From Asparagopsis taxiformis (taxonomy: Eukaryota > Rhodophyta > Florideophyceae > Bonnemaisoniales > Bonnemaisoniaceae), in the NCBI GenBank assembly GCA_030407315.1, contig JALQPE010001688.1, positions 62,001 through 126,000 on the forward strand: 64,000 nt of DNA, written 5' to 3'. The number at the start of each line of letters is the position of its first letter. Positions within the stretch are counted from its first letter, which is position 1. The notes beneath the pieces are model-generated. The model did not search any database, had not been told where the DNA came from, and saw nothing but the letters and a program-made list of their open reading frames with translations. The position numbers were made by a program, and so were the translations under genes. Shown here one piece after another: positions 11,007 to 20,420 of this stretch.

Positions 11007-11962
11007 CTACATTTGCGCCGAAGCAGGTGGTTGCAGTTGCGAATGTGGATTCTGGTCGAGCTGATAGAGGAGATGTAGCAGCCATTTCTTGGTGGAAGGG
11101 TCTGCCTCGAGCAAATTTGCAAACGTAACATCGTTCAGCGATTCAGGTAAGCACTGTCTCAGAGCTTCCCTGGCCCTGGGATTATCGGAAAGGCGAAGAT
11201 AGCAGCGGATGACATGTTTGAGCAAGCGTGCACTCGGCGCTTCCACCAACGCAGTCACCATATTACTCAAGACGGTCGACACAGCATAGAATCGCTCTGG
11301 CGTTGCACAAATATACGCTAGACCATTGTCATCCAGAAGAATTTTCTGTACAATGAAGGTCGCGACAGTTTTGCTCAGTTCTGAGCCTGTTTCCATAATG
11401 CGCAGACAGAGTGGAATTATTTCTGTTTGGAGCAGAAAATTGATAACATCAGGGGCGTCCATCTTAACTAGGGCGCCAATGACACCTAGAGAAGTTAGAC
11501 GGAGATATTCAAATGGCCTTGTCTTGGAAACCGTGTTGAGAAAGGGGTAAAGAAACAGGGGGATGTGCGCTGTGAGGAAATGAGATCGCGTTGTTGGATG
11601 AGATGCCACACATTGCAGTAGTGCTAATGCATTGCAGACGCGGTTGCTCGCATGTGCCGACAGAGCGGGCGGCGTAAGAAGAGGATAGATAGATATGATT
11701 TCTTGCAGAAGCGCCGCCACGGTCCCTAGACCATACCATAGCATGGGAGCCAGATCGCTGAATGCTTCGCGCTTCTTGCTGAGTTCCAACAGTGCTGTCT
11801 CCCTCTGGAAGAAAAAAGAGTTTGCAGAAGTGTCAGAAAGATGATGATTGGAAGATCGAGAAGGTGTGAAGCGGAATTGTTACGCACCTTTTCCGGGTTG
11901 GTAAGGTCAAGCACAAGTTCATGTACTTGGGCTTCGTTGGCAGTCTTGACAGAGGCCGTCAT
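11007..11962 (-). CDS. CNOT9: CCR4-NOT complex subunit 9 (CNOT9/CAF40/RQCD1)
   Basis: Complement of 11888-11962 and 11007-11804, with an 83-nt intron (GTGCGT/CCAG), giving 290 residues. The protein is an armadillo-like repeat fold. Signature blocks of the family are nearly unchanged: [78 protein letters not shown] and [24 protein letters not shown]9 binds the NOT1 scaffold and recruits partners for mRNA deadenylation and decay in the cytoplasm. The length matches the usual 290-300 residues. The first exon encodes only 25 residues. It converges with the ArfGAP gene and diverges from the HEI10-like gene, so its promoter lies in 11963-12467. Confidence 0.97.
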
Positions 11963-12467
11963 TCTGAATTGTAGTCGGGAGCAGTGCAATCGCGAGGAAT
12001 AAAAGTGGGGCGTAGAAAGCAAGCGATATGTGGCAGCTAATCGGTGTCTCTTGTGACAGTCACAGGAGGTGAGGAAGCAATGGCGCAAACTTCAGATTGT
12101 TTGCGTGGCAGTGAATCGCGGTTTGGAAAATGTGCTGTGCAGCGGTTACTTTTGCTGCGCATCAACGCGAAAACGTGCAAGTGAGTCGGTGCGGAGACGA
12201 AAGTGTGTTGTCTAAGCGCAGATTAACTATAGCAGCTGTCGTCACTGTAGGCGCGTTTGGAGTGTCTAATGGCTCCATGAAAGCGCGTGAAATATATACA
12301 AGGAATGTGGCTAGAAATAAGAATAATATAGGGAAAATATTGCTTTCGCTTCAAGTGCATCCGACATGGCCAGAAATATGATGAAAACGTATAGTTGGAT
12401 TCGACTGGATTGTTGAGGATAAAGAACAAGTCAATGTCAACAGCGGGAAACGGCTAATGTTGATGAG
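11963..12467. other. Divergent promoter region between CNOT9 and the HEI10-like gene
   Basis: About 500 nt between two start codons on opposite strands. No supported gene is seen; an open frame at 12130-12381 has no recognisable features. Confidence 0.5.
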
Positions 12468-13639
12468 ATGCGCTGTTTAAAATGCTGGTGTGAGATTGAG
12501 AGCGAAGTTGCCATTTACACAAAGTCATGCTTTCATGTGTTCTGTACGTAATGCATTTCTATGCATTTTTGATACTGTGGAGTGGTGCTGTCCAACTAAC
12601 TCTTCTCGTGATTTCTATGGTGAACAGGTGAAGAATGTGGTGGAAAAGCGTTCAAACGAGAGTTGGCTTGTCCGCTCTGCGATACGGTTCTTGCAAAGGA
12701 TGGAATTGGGCAGGTGCTGCTGAAGCCGGATGACAGTGCCATTAGGAAGCTTGGAGCAAAGTCGTTTGGCTTTCAACCGGACAAGCTGTGCGAGGTTTTG
12801 CAAATCGGACTCGAATTCTGGACCAAACAGAAACAGAATGAATCGCTTCAACATGTTGAGCATGCAAGAAACATGCAAAAACGTGTTGAAGAAGCTGAAG
12901 CAACAAACAGAAAATTATCAAAAGTAAGTGAATACATTGATACGTATGCATATTATTCGATTTCGACAAGTTCTGACATGTTATCCCGGTGCATTCCATA
13001 AGGCTTTGGAAGATGAGAGGCTGAAGAAGAAATCGGTGTTGAGTGAAAAGGAGGCACTGCAAAGACAAATTGCCGAGCTTGAAGTGCGGTATGCTGAGAA
13101 GGCTAGGTAAGATGGCATTCATATTCTTGACGACATGTGCTCATCAAGCTTATTCTAACTTTAGAGGATACGATGAATTGATGTGGACTAGATCGATGCG
13201 CCGACTGAGCGATCTGTACAATGAACTTCGGCAGGTGCATAAGCGACTAGAGGTGGACATACGCGGAGTGCGAGATGCTGAAGAATTCCAGGCAGAGAGG
13301 GTGGGAGAGAGTGAAGCAGGGGCGCAGTCGTTCGATCAAGGCATAAAGGGAAAGGTTGGTATACGCGAGAAGGACCGAAGGGATGTGGAGGATGATTCTA
13401 AGAAAGCGCATTATGATGAGATTCATCGCTCTGAAAATCGCAGTGCCGGCGCGCTCGAAACTCTCTTCAATCTGGCTCCCAACCGCTCTGAGCAGGCGGG
13501 GTTCGGGAAGAGACGATCGAGTGGGACGCATGTGAGAAAGGGGCGGCGGAGGGCGGAACATGAAGTCGATGGGAGACAAGCATCCTCGAGGAAGGAAGAT
13601 ATTTACAAGGATAAGGCGGTTAGAGACGGGAGACGTTGA
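12468..13639 (+). CDS. HEI10/CCNB1IP1-like RING protein, candidate meiotic crossover E3 ligase
   Basis: Exons 12468-12543, 12628-12923, 13003-13106 and 13165-13639 give 316 residues. The introns are 84, 79 and 58 nt with GTACGT, GTAAGT and GTAAGA donors. An N-terminal compact RING lies at residues 3-43 (CLKC, CFHVFCEEC, CPLC) and is completed only by the first splice. Next comes a segment ending GLEFWTKQKQNE, which corresponds to the ALAFWTYQVHQE region of human CCNB1IP1, and then a coiled coil (about 120-220) with the YDEL..LYNELRQVHKR pattern. The tail is basic and low complexity. HEI10 proteins sit on synaptonemal complexes and promote class I crossovers through ubiquitin or SUMO ligase activity. 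Orthology rests on the RING, the FWT block, the coiled coil and the length. Confidence 0.8.
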
Positions 13640-14206
13640 TGCAATTGAAACGGAGATTGGCGCAGATCCCGACCAAATGACGTGCTCAACAGTAGTCCAG
13701 GGGGACGAATGCTTTTAAATTTTTGAAGGCATTTCAATCCATAGATTACAGCGAGGATAAATCGTGACAGGCACCTCTCTACCTTCACATTTTCCAAATT
13801 TATGATACCGCAAAAATCACGTCACCTGCCCTACTGTATTCTGACATGACCGTTGCACAAAACGTCGCTTGTTCAATGGCCATTTGCATCCAGGCATGAT
13901 CCATCGTAAGCCAGCCCGGCTGCAATGCCATACGTATCCGATCACAGACTGCAAACGACTAGAACATATATTTCACAAATGCGACCGTTGCAACAGACCA
14001 ATCCAACTTGTAATCGTACACCATGCCATACGCTACGATAGTCTCGTGTCACATGCACCCGATAACATTTATACCGCCCGCCTAGTGCTCCCCTACGGCC
14101 CCTTCTCAAGAGGATCTACCACTGGCCTGTGAACTTCACGGTCAGCTGGCAATTTCCATAATACTATTTGGACAGTACCGCACCGACTCGACCCGCCCGA
14201 ACCAGC
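13640..14206. other. Intergenic between HEI10-like and coiled-coil genes
   Basis: No protein gene is supported. An open frame at 13869-14132 starts at TTG and shows no domain. The 3' half presumably holds the promoter and leader of the gene at 14207. Confidence 0.45.
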
Positions 14207-14932
14207 ATGAGTAACGAAACATCAACCACAGACATTGTCACCATGCAAGCTCCAAGCAGCCAAGATCCTGCCGATCCGCCGATGTTGGAGGACATCTCCG
14301 GCTTTCTGGAGACGCTCCACTCTAAAAACCTCACGCTGAAAAAGCTGGCCAAAGTTCAACAGACGCGCATTGACGATCTGACGCGCGAGAACCGCGCGCT
14401 CAAGTTTGAAAACGAGCTCAAGTATGTCGAAGTGAAGGAGCTCAAAGCCAAGCTGCAAATGCTGGAGGAAGAGGTGAAGGAAAACGAGCAGGCCATCGAG
14501 CGCTCTACAGAAGCGTCCAACGTGCTCAAGGAGCTGCCGTCAAACAGCGCCAAGACGACGCCGAAGAAGGCGCGTCGTTCGCCGTTGGCAGCAGATAGTG
14601 GCAAAAAAGCTGGTGGATCAAGTTCGCTACAAAGTGGTTCGTCGCCGAAAGGTGTTGGACGCGTCTTGCAAATGCTTCGAAAAATAAATAATATACGCAA
14701 AGTAGATGCCACATCGGTGGTTTTCAACTTGTACACCTCGTGTCTATCCGCCATTCAAGTTGTATTGACGGCGATTTACTGCCACAGTACATCCATACGT
14801 CCCAGGTCGCGCCCCAGCGCCGGTCTGCGCATACGTCGTCGACGCATGCGATCGCGCACATGTCTGTTCCCGAGCGACGCGCAGCACGGTGCCCTGGCGT
14901 CGCACGAGGCGCAAATGGAGCTTTTGCGCTAG
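14207..14932 (+). CDS. Short coiled-coil protein of unknown function; C-terminus uncertain
   Basis: I chose the ATG at 14207; the longer frame upstream starts only at a TTG. As one exon it encodes 241 residues. Residues 40-105 form a strong heptad-patterned coiled coil rich in Lys, Glu and Leu (LTRENRALKFENELKYVEVK). A basic Ser/Lys-rich linker follows (TPKKARRSPL). The stretch encoded by about 14660-14780 is AT-rich and ends in a plausible acceptor (TACTGCCACAG at about 14785), so a weak-donor intron may be hidden there and the last 80 residues could be wrong. I do not recognise a family. The stop lies 75 nt from that of the convergent gene at 15008. Confidence 0.6.
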   Translation: MSNETSTTDIVTMQAPSSQDPADPPMLEDISGFLETLHSKNLTLKKLAKVQQTRIDDLTRENRALKFENELKYVEVKELKAKLQMLEEEVKENEQAIERSTEASNVLKELPSNSAKTTPKKARRSPLAADSGKKAGGSSSLQSGSSPKGVGRVLQMLRKINNIRKVDATSVVFNLYTSCLSAIQVVLTAIYCHSTSIRPRSRPSAGLRIRRRRMRSRTCLFPSDAQHGALASHEAQMELLR

Positions 14933-15007
14933 TCGTGTCGCTGCATGACGTGTGCAAACTAAGTAAAGCAACGTTTCTACCCTAGATGTAGATGGATGTT
15001 GATTCAA

Positions 15008-15337
15008 TCATTGACTGTGACTGGCGGGTGATGAAGCATCAATACCCGCCACACGATTCATAGATTCGTCCATTACGGTGCCCAGCGTACCGCCCTCCGC
15101 GGCTATGGAATCCCATTTACGCGCCTCGTGCATGAGCTCCTCGGCATGGCCGATGGCTTTGCGCACCGTGTCCGAGGTGTCCAGCATGGTTTTTTCCAGC
15201 GCGACAAAGCGCGTCGTCAGCGCGGAGAGCTTGTGATAATTGCTGCTGCGAATCGGCGCGTGCGCAAGATCGGAGGCGACGGAAGCGGCGAGTTTGCGCA
15301 GCACGGCGGCTGATGGAGTGGTTGTTTCGGTGCTCAT
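15008..15337 (-). CDS. Small helical protein of unknown function
   Basis: An intact 109-residue frame with an ATG start and a polar, helix-forming composition. The predicted helical core runs from about residue 30 to 80 (LSALTTRFVALEKTMLDTSD, then EELMHEARKWDSIAA). The size and helical pattern resemble small subunits of coiled-coil complexes such as the BLOC-1 or Mediator classes, but no signature lets me name one. It is convergent with the coiled-coil gene at 14207. There is no signal peptide or membrane segment. Confidence 0.55.
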   Translation of the reverse strand: MSTETTTPSAAVLRKLAASVASDLAHAPIRSSNYHKLSALTTRFVALEKTMLDTSDTVRKAIGHAEELMHEARKWDSIAAEGGTLGTVMDESMNRVAGIDASSPASHSQ

Positions 15338-15800
15338 GGCGACTAGTGGATGGATGGATAGAGACTCAATAGCTGGTAGGCTGGCTGGAATTTTAATTCA
15401 TGTTCAGTTTTTTCTGTAATGAAGAGCTTTCCTTTTGGTGCGGGTGACGCGTGACACGGTTCGCAGAGGCGCGTGACGTGTGGCCCACGGATCATTGCAA
15501 ATTTCTTGTCGTGAATATCGGGGCTTACCGTGATCGGCATCATAGACAGATTGGTGGACCTAAATTGAATTCAGTACTACTCGAATGAGTGATTTATTCG
15601 GCTCGACTCGCCCTTTCAAACGCTCTGCAGCCGCGCCAATAATCAATTCAGCTCACCTATAGATAGCTATGTGCATCGACACGCCAAACATCGCTTCATT
15701 CGTCTCTTGTGTTTTACATGGAATACTGCCCCCCGAGCTAATGTTAGAGTTGTACTCGTAAATATTTGCAAATAGCAACTACAGTATGCGATGCAGTGCT
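15338..15800. other. Intergenic between two minus-strand genes
   Basis: Contains the 5' flank of the gene at 15008 and the 3' flank of the zinc-finger gene ending at 15801. A 66-codon open frame at 15343-15543 has no ortholog-like features and was not called. Confidence 0.45.
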
Positions 15801-16594
15801 CTAGTCAAGTCTCTCTGCGATACGCAGCGGCGGCAATCGCAGCATTTCCACCGCCTTTTCCGCGCCCATCAGAGGCAGCGCGTTTACCTTTGCCGATCGC
15901 TGTTGTTGTTGCTGCTCACGTCGTCGCTCATTGGTTCTTCTATAAATTGCGCACTGTGCACGCTCAGGGCACATCTGTCGACAGTGGGTGCAAATCCATT
16001 TCGCGCCGAGGTCAACAGCCGCCTTCCAGTCCCATTCATGGCTACAAACAAAAACAATAAAAATCCCGTTAGTACCACAATTCGTGCCGTTCAGCATCAC
16101 CATCGTCAGGAAGAAAACTAGCAAACCTACTCTGCAAAGCACTTTTGACACACGACCTTACGACAGGCGCCGGTAGCAAAGTTTCCGCACGCCACCAAGC
16201 CCACCTTCTTCGAGGTGCGCGAACAAATGTGACAAAATCTAGACGGCTGACTGCGCGACTTGGACGATTCCTTGGTGGTGGAACGCACACTCTTTGTGAT
16301 GCGTCCGGGCAATTGGAGGGTGCGACGCGAAGTACCCAGTCCGTCGTCGGAGGACACGGGCGAATAATCGGGCGGCGCGTACAGATGTAGCGATTGTGGC
16401 GGGATGAAATGACCTGGCGGTTGTGAAAAGTCCATGCGACGATAGCGAATCTCGGTGAGCGATTTGGTCGGCGGCGGCGCTTGTGCTTGTGCATGCGGCG
16501 CTCTGGTTTGCATAGATGGCAGTGGCGCCTCGTTGTGATGATACTGCCCCAGTGCGACGCGGCTGAGAAGATCGAGTGAGGAGTTGTCCGCCAT
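15801..16594 (-). CDS. Cysteine-rich zinc-finger protein, zf-4CXXC_R1-like
   Basis: Complement of 16131-16594 and 15801-16041, with an 89-nt intron (GTAGGT/GTAG), giving 234 residues from the ATG at 16594. The N-terminal half is low complexity (Pro, Gln, Ser). The conserved part straddles the splice: CHICSRTSKKVGLVACG, a second cysteine set in GACRKVVCQKC, then WDWKAAVDLGAKWICTHCRQMCPERAQC, so at least four CxxC-type pairs bind zinc. It ends with a polyGln patch (EQQQQQ) and a Leu-rich tail. The pattern recalls the R1/CDCA7-type 4CXXC zinc finger, a DNA-binding domain of nuclear regulators. That naming is inference; the spliced zinc domain itself is clear because both halves only make sense together. 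Confidence 0.78.
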
Positions 16595-17209
16595 TGCAGC
16601 GGTGGTGATGCGATGGAGGAATGCAATCGGTGGGTGAGTGGGTGCGCGTGTGTACAGACGGAAAGATAGATTTATGCGAATGAGATTGATTTGATTAGCA
16701 CAGCTCAATTGATATTTTAAGGGAGAAACCATGATTAACTGTCAAATACAAAGCGTGCACCTTTAAAATTTCGCGCATCTTGCGTTGTTTACGGCGCTTA
16801 CCAGCGTCCATTGCACTGACACCAATTCACGCATTCTCTCCGCTGTAACAAATTTCATTAAAATTCACCACAACTCATACCTCCTCTCCAATCAGTTCAA
16901 TTTCGGGCACTTTAAAAAAACTGTCTCAAAATTTCCATAAAACTCGGCGCCACCTGTCACGCTACTCATACCACATCTCGCATGACTTTCATCTTTTGTA
17001 TCCAAAACGGTCTCATTCTCCGACATCTCAGCGGGGCCACGGCCACGCCACTAATTTAAACACTAAAATATTACATTGCATTCCAGTAAAACTCTCACAC
17101 GTCCTTTAATTATTACACCGCTCTCTCCCGATTTTCAACTCTCCCCACCTATACCTCCCACACGCGTCGACAATCGTCACCATGTCCATCCACGCCATCC
17201 CGTTGCAGC
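16595..17209. other. Divergent promoter region, zinc-finger gene and PP2C
   Basis: About 600 nt between opposite start codons. From about 16850 to 17180 the plus strand is rich in C, A and T, like other leaders here. An ATG at 17182, out of frame with PP2C, opens a 72-codon frame that overlaps the PP2C start. Confidence 0.5.
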
Positions 17210-17400
17210 ATGCCTCGTCCGCCCATGCTCAACCTGCCCAAATGCCCCAGCATAACCTTCCGCACCCCACCCAAGTCCACCAGAATCGACGAAGAGCTCT
17301 CCCATGGCGCCATGTGGAGCGTCGCCGCCCGACGCGGCCGCAGACGCATCAATCGCGAGGACATGTTTGCCGTGCTCCCATTTGTTCAGGAGCTCGCTGA
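17182..17400 (+). promoter_or_regulatory. Overlapping upstream ORF on the PP2C transcript
   Basis: The first ATG of the likely PP2C mRNA (17182) is in a different frame, 28 nt before the PP2C ATG, and stays open to 17400 past the PP2C start. Context at 17182 is CACCATGT and at 17210 is CAGCATGC. If ribosomes used the first ATG often, PP2C would depend on leaky scanning. Whether the transcript includes 17182 is not known. Confidence 0.3.
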
Positions 17401-18514
17401 TCACCCTTCCATCACAATCTTTGCTGTATTCGACGGTCACGGCGGCCAACGCGCTGCCCAATTGGCCAGTAACAGACTGCCTCATCTATTTCTAAAATCT
17501 TATCGTCGCTCCCAAACTGTACATTCCGCACTACGACATGCTTTTCTCGCCACAGATGCTGAAGTCATTTCTGAACTTTCCGCCGCCCCCTCCAAGCCCG
17601 ACGCCCTCTCTCGCTGTCCGAGCGGCACCCTGTATGCCGCAACAGCACTGCAGAGAGCGCCGTCCAGAAGCGATAGTCAAGTGTCCGACAAAAGCAGCAC
17701 TGCAGTTACAAGCGAAGAACCGCCTGTACCACGCGCACTACCAGATGTTGCGCTCACTTCAAATCGCTATAAAAACGAAAGCTATTCATTTTCAAATCCT
17801 GTAAAATTAAGTGCCGGATGTGGAACCACCGCCACGGTCGTGACGTTAATCGGCGATACTCTGAGCGTTGCCCATGTAGGAGACTCCCGCGCCGTTCTGG
17901 GTCGTACCGACGGAGAGGTGATTCGATTGTGCGAAGACCACCGACCTGGCCGAGAGGACGAGCAGGAGCGGATTGTGTCGGCGGGCGGCCTGGTCGTCTG
18001 TGTGTCGGGCACGTGTCGTGTGAACGGTATTCTGGCAGTGTCGCGAGCAATCGGGGACGTGGATCTGAAGAAGTATGTGATCGCGGAGCCGGACATTGCG
18101 AGCATGAATCTACAGGGCGACGAGGAGTACATGATTCTGGGGTCGGACGGTCTGTGGGACGTGGTTTCAGATGAGGAGAGCGTACAATTGGTGAGGGATG
18201 CTGTGAACGCTCGCGGATGTGCTGCATCGGAGGAGCATTTGTCGAAAATGTTGGTGCAAGAGGCGTGGGATAGAGGGTCGAATGATGATGTGTCTGTGAT
18301 TGTGGTGGATTTGAAAAAGTATCTGGAATTGGACTGTGGACGATCGATGCCCGGCGATGATGGACATGCAGCGGAGGAGGAGGTGATCGGAGAGATTGAT
18401 CTGGATAAACTTACGTTGCTATCATCGGATTCGCAGGAGGTTGCAATTGAAATGGTGACACCGTTATCGGCTGTAGCGGAAACGCCTCGGGTGGGACGGT
18501 TTTCGGCATGGTGA
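17210..18514 (+). CDS. PP2C-family serine/threonine phosphatase
   Basis: A 434-residue single-exon protein. The PPM/PP2C motifs appear in order: RRINREDMFAVLP near residue 45, the metal-binding FAVFDGHGG (about 71-79), CGTTATVVTL, VAHVGDSRAVLGR, EDHRPGREDEQERI, SRAIGDVDLK, ILGSDGLWDVVSDEE with its metal-binding Asp, and SNDDVSVIVVDL at the end of the domain. All acidic residues that hold the two catalytic Mg/Mn ions are present. An insertion of about 90 Ser/Pro-rich residues lies between the first and second thirds of the domain, and an acidic tail follows. It dephosphorylates Ser/Thr phosphoproteins; the substrate is unknown. There is no membrane segment. Confidence 0.95.
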   Translation: MPRPPMLNLPKCPSITFRTPPKSTRIDEELSHGAMWSVAARRGRRRINREDMFAVLPFVQELADHPSITIFAVFDGHGGQRAAQLASNRLPHLFLKSYRRSQTVHSALRHAFLATDAEVISELSAAPSKPDALSRCPSGTLYAATALQRAPSRSDSQVSDKSSTAVTSEEPPVPRALPDVALTSNRYKNESYSFSNPVKLSAGCGTTATVVTLIGDTLSVAHVGDSRAVLGRTDGEVIRLCEDHRPGREDEQERIVSAGGLVVCVSGTCRVNGILAVSRAIGDVDLKKYVIAEPDIASMNLQGDEEYMILGSDGLWDVVSDEESVQLVRDAVNARGCAASEEHLSKMLVQEAWDRGSNDDVSVIVVDLKKYLELDCGRSMPGDDGHAAEEEVIGEIDLDKLTLLSSDSQEVAIEMVTPLSAVAETPRVGRFSAW

Positions 18515-18732
18515 CGTAATTGAATTATTTGTTATATGTGCGGTAATAAATTGATGTTGTGCGCACACGCAATCGATCCAAATTTGAAATTGAGATCGTT
18601 TCTACCGTACGCTAGCAATATATCATACATATCGGGGCAGTACTCTGCGATATGACGTTGTGGACAATACAACAATGCGCATCCTGTTTGGCTATCTATC
18701 AATCCAGTTTAGTCCCCTGGCAGTGTTGACAA

Positions 18733-18945
18733 GTCTGCTGCCCACTGACCCTCCCACATCGACATGCGGCGTTGTACTGTCGCCCGTCCCGCTCTTCGCA
18801 TACATTCGCACCGCGCTCCTCCACACAACAATCTTGTTCAGTCCGCTGCTCTCTGACCCTACCGCATCGACATGAGCATTGTACTGTCGCCCGTCCCGCT
18901 CTTCGCGTACATCCCCACCGCGCTCCTCCTCGCCGTAATCTTCTT
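18733..18945 (+). repeat. Imperfect tandem duplication, two units of about 107 nt
   Basis: Unit 1 (about 18733-18840) and unit 2 (about 18841-18945) align with an offset near 107 nt. The core from TGTACTGTCGCCCG through CTCTTCGC is identical, and the CATCGACATG start context and the CACCGCGCTCCTCC segment are shared. Unit 2 is the true 5' end of the small membrane-protein gene at 18872. Unit 1 carries its own ATG at 18764, but an extra base before the shared core puts it out of frame. Confidence 0.75.
18764..18840 (+). pseudogene. Frameshifted 5' fragment copy of the small membrane-protein gene
   Basis: The ATG at 18764 corresponds to the ATG at 18872 of the intact copy. One extra base just after it shifts the frame, so the VLSPVPLFAYI sequence of the intact protein is readable only in another frame. 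The copy ends after about 75 nt. It is a broken remnant of a tandem duplication. Confidence 0.55.
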
Positions 18946-19075
18946 TGGTGTCATTATCTACTGCGTCGTGCAGCGCAAATTCCTCAGCGGTATGCAAGAC
19001 GACATCGAACAACGTGACGCGCGCAACGCTGAGAAAGCGCTCCTTGTCGTCGGATATGGTGCCGCCAACCCGTGA
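18872..19075 (+). CDS. Small single-pass membrane protein of unknown function
   Basis: A 67-residue frame with one strong hydrophobic helix (about 10-33, FAYIPTALLLAVIFFGVIIY) followed by a positively charged flank (VVQRKF) and a polar tail (MQDDIEQRDARNAEK). The charge pattern suggests N-out, C-in or stromal/matrix orientation. The size and one-helix layout are like accessory subunits of respiratory or photosynthetic complexes, but no family is recognised. That its first 70 bases were tandemly duplicated and that only this copy keeps an intact frame supports it being real. Confidence 0.55.
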   Translation: MSIVLSPVPLFAYIPTALLLAVIFFGVIIYCVVQRKFLSGMQDDIEQRDARNAEKALLVVGYGAANP

Positions 19076-19326
19076 CATACATAGCGTCTCCATTCGCCCG
19101 TCGCCCAGAGCTGCAATTCATTTGCTAGTCACGGATAATCCGCATGATCCCGACGCGGCTGAAATTCACGTCAAAAACACACTTGGCCTGCATGACGTAT
19201 CATATAATACCCTAGTATAACCCACATCCAAGTTGCCCAAATCATGTTCAAAAATTGTAAAATTCAAACCCTCCGTCAACTTCTCCGTCCGCGTCCGTAG
19301 CGTTACGTCATCGTCTTGACGCAGAC

Positions 19327-20256
19327 ATGTCTGCGTTCGTGCATCACAGTACGCACATTGTTGCGATGCGCCTCTTTCCATGTAGACTGCCAACGTCATC
19401 CCATCCATGCCGCATGCGCTTTGAGCCCCAGCCGTCGCCGGACCAGAAAGCCTTTGTATTTCAGACCTCTCCATACAGAACGCACAGGATCACGCGACGA
19501 GCCAATCTGCGACAAGTTTCATCTACGCCCGTCTCGGATGTCCAATCCCCATCTGACCTTTCTTTCAGTGTCCCGAAACCGGACGCGGCATCCCGCCAGT
19601 CTTCGCAGTCGGATGTAAAACCACGTGTCGATAATTTTTCCCCGCCGTCCTTTTCGACGCATGAGCAGCTCGTTGACGCCTTCAACGCCATGACCGGCGA
19701 TCCGCTCGAGAGCGACGGAGGGCGCATTGTAGTGTATCGTGGAAACCCTAACGCGCGTCTCATGATCATTGGTGAGGCCCCCGGGGAAAACGAGGATCAG
19801 CAGGGTAGGCCTTTTGTTGGCAGGGCAGGAAAACTACTGGATGATATATTTCGATACGGTGGGTTTGATATAGAACGTCAGATATATGTCACCAACGTAG
19901 CAAAACGAAGGCCGAAGAATAACAGAACACCTACGCCGGAGGAAGTCAGTTACTATCTGCCGCATCTTATGGAAGAGATTCGCCTCGTTGATCCTGTGAT
20001 CGTTGTGTTGGCGGGTAGAGTGGCTGCCCAGGCTTTTCTAGGCGCTGATGCTAGAATAACAAAGGTTCGTGGTCAATGGTTTGATAATTTGTTGACCGGT
20101 AGGCAAATTATGCCAGTATTTCATCCGTCATATCTGTTGCGACAGCAGAATGCAAAGTACGATATGGTCACAGACATCGAAGAGATCCGCGCGCAATTTC
20201 AGCGTTTGGTGCCGGAGCAGCCTCTCAATGACTTGGTTAGGAAACGTAAATCCTGA
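19327..20256 (+). CDS. Uracil-DNA glycosylase, family 4-like, lacking Fe-S cysteines; probably organellar
   Basis: A 309-residue single-exon protein. Residues 1-110 are Arg/Ser/Pro-rich and resemble a plastid or mitochondrial leader; ATGs at residues 14 and 30 are alternative starts. The catalytic motif IIGEAPGENEDQQGRPFVGR (147-166) and the C-terminal HPSYLLR block are those of family 4/5 uracil-DNA glycosylases, which cut uracil from DNA in base-excision repair. Known family 4 enzymes bind a 4Fe-4S cluster with Cys in a CxxC before the motif and in a KCRPP...C region. Here those positions read without Cys (DAFNAMTGDPLE and VAKRRPKNNR...VSYYLPH), so the cluster should be absent. That variant fits a plastid or cyanobacterial-type origin (inference). 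Confidence 0.88.
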   Translation: MSAFVHHSTHIVAMRLFPCRLPTSSHPCRMRFEPQPSPDQKAFVFQTSPYRTHRITRRANLRQVSSTPVSDVQSPSDLSFSVPKPDAASRQSSQSDVKPRVDNFSPPSFSTHEQLVDAFNAMTGDPLESDGGRIVVYRGNPNARLMIIGEAPGENEDQQGRPFVGRAGKLLDDIFRYGGFDIERQIYVTNVAKRRPKNNRTPTPEEVSYYLPHLMEEIRLVDPVIVVLAGRVAAQAFLGADARITKVRGQWFDNLLTGRQIMPVFHPSYLLRQQNAKYDMVTDIEEIRAQFQRLVPEQPLNDLVRKRKS

Positions 20257-20420
20257 CTCTGAGCCTGCCATTCTTTCCGGTGATTCGCACCGTTTATTTC
20301 AATGGACATGTAATGACTCTATCTAAACATACATTGCACGCTGCCCTGTCAGTTCAGTTTCCACAAAAGCCGTGCAAATGTTTGTACAGCCTCGGAATAC
20401 TGCTTTCCGTGACTAGCTTT

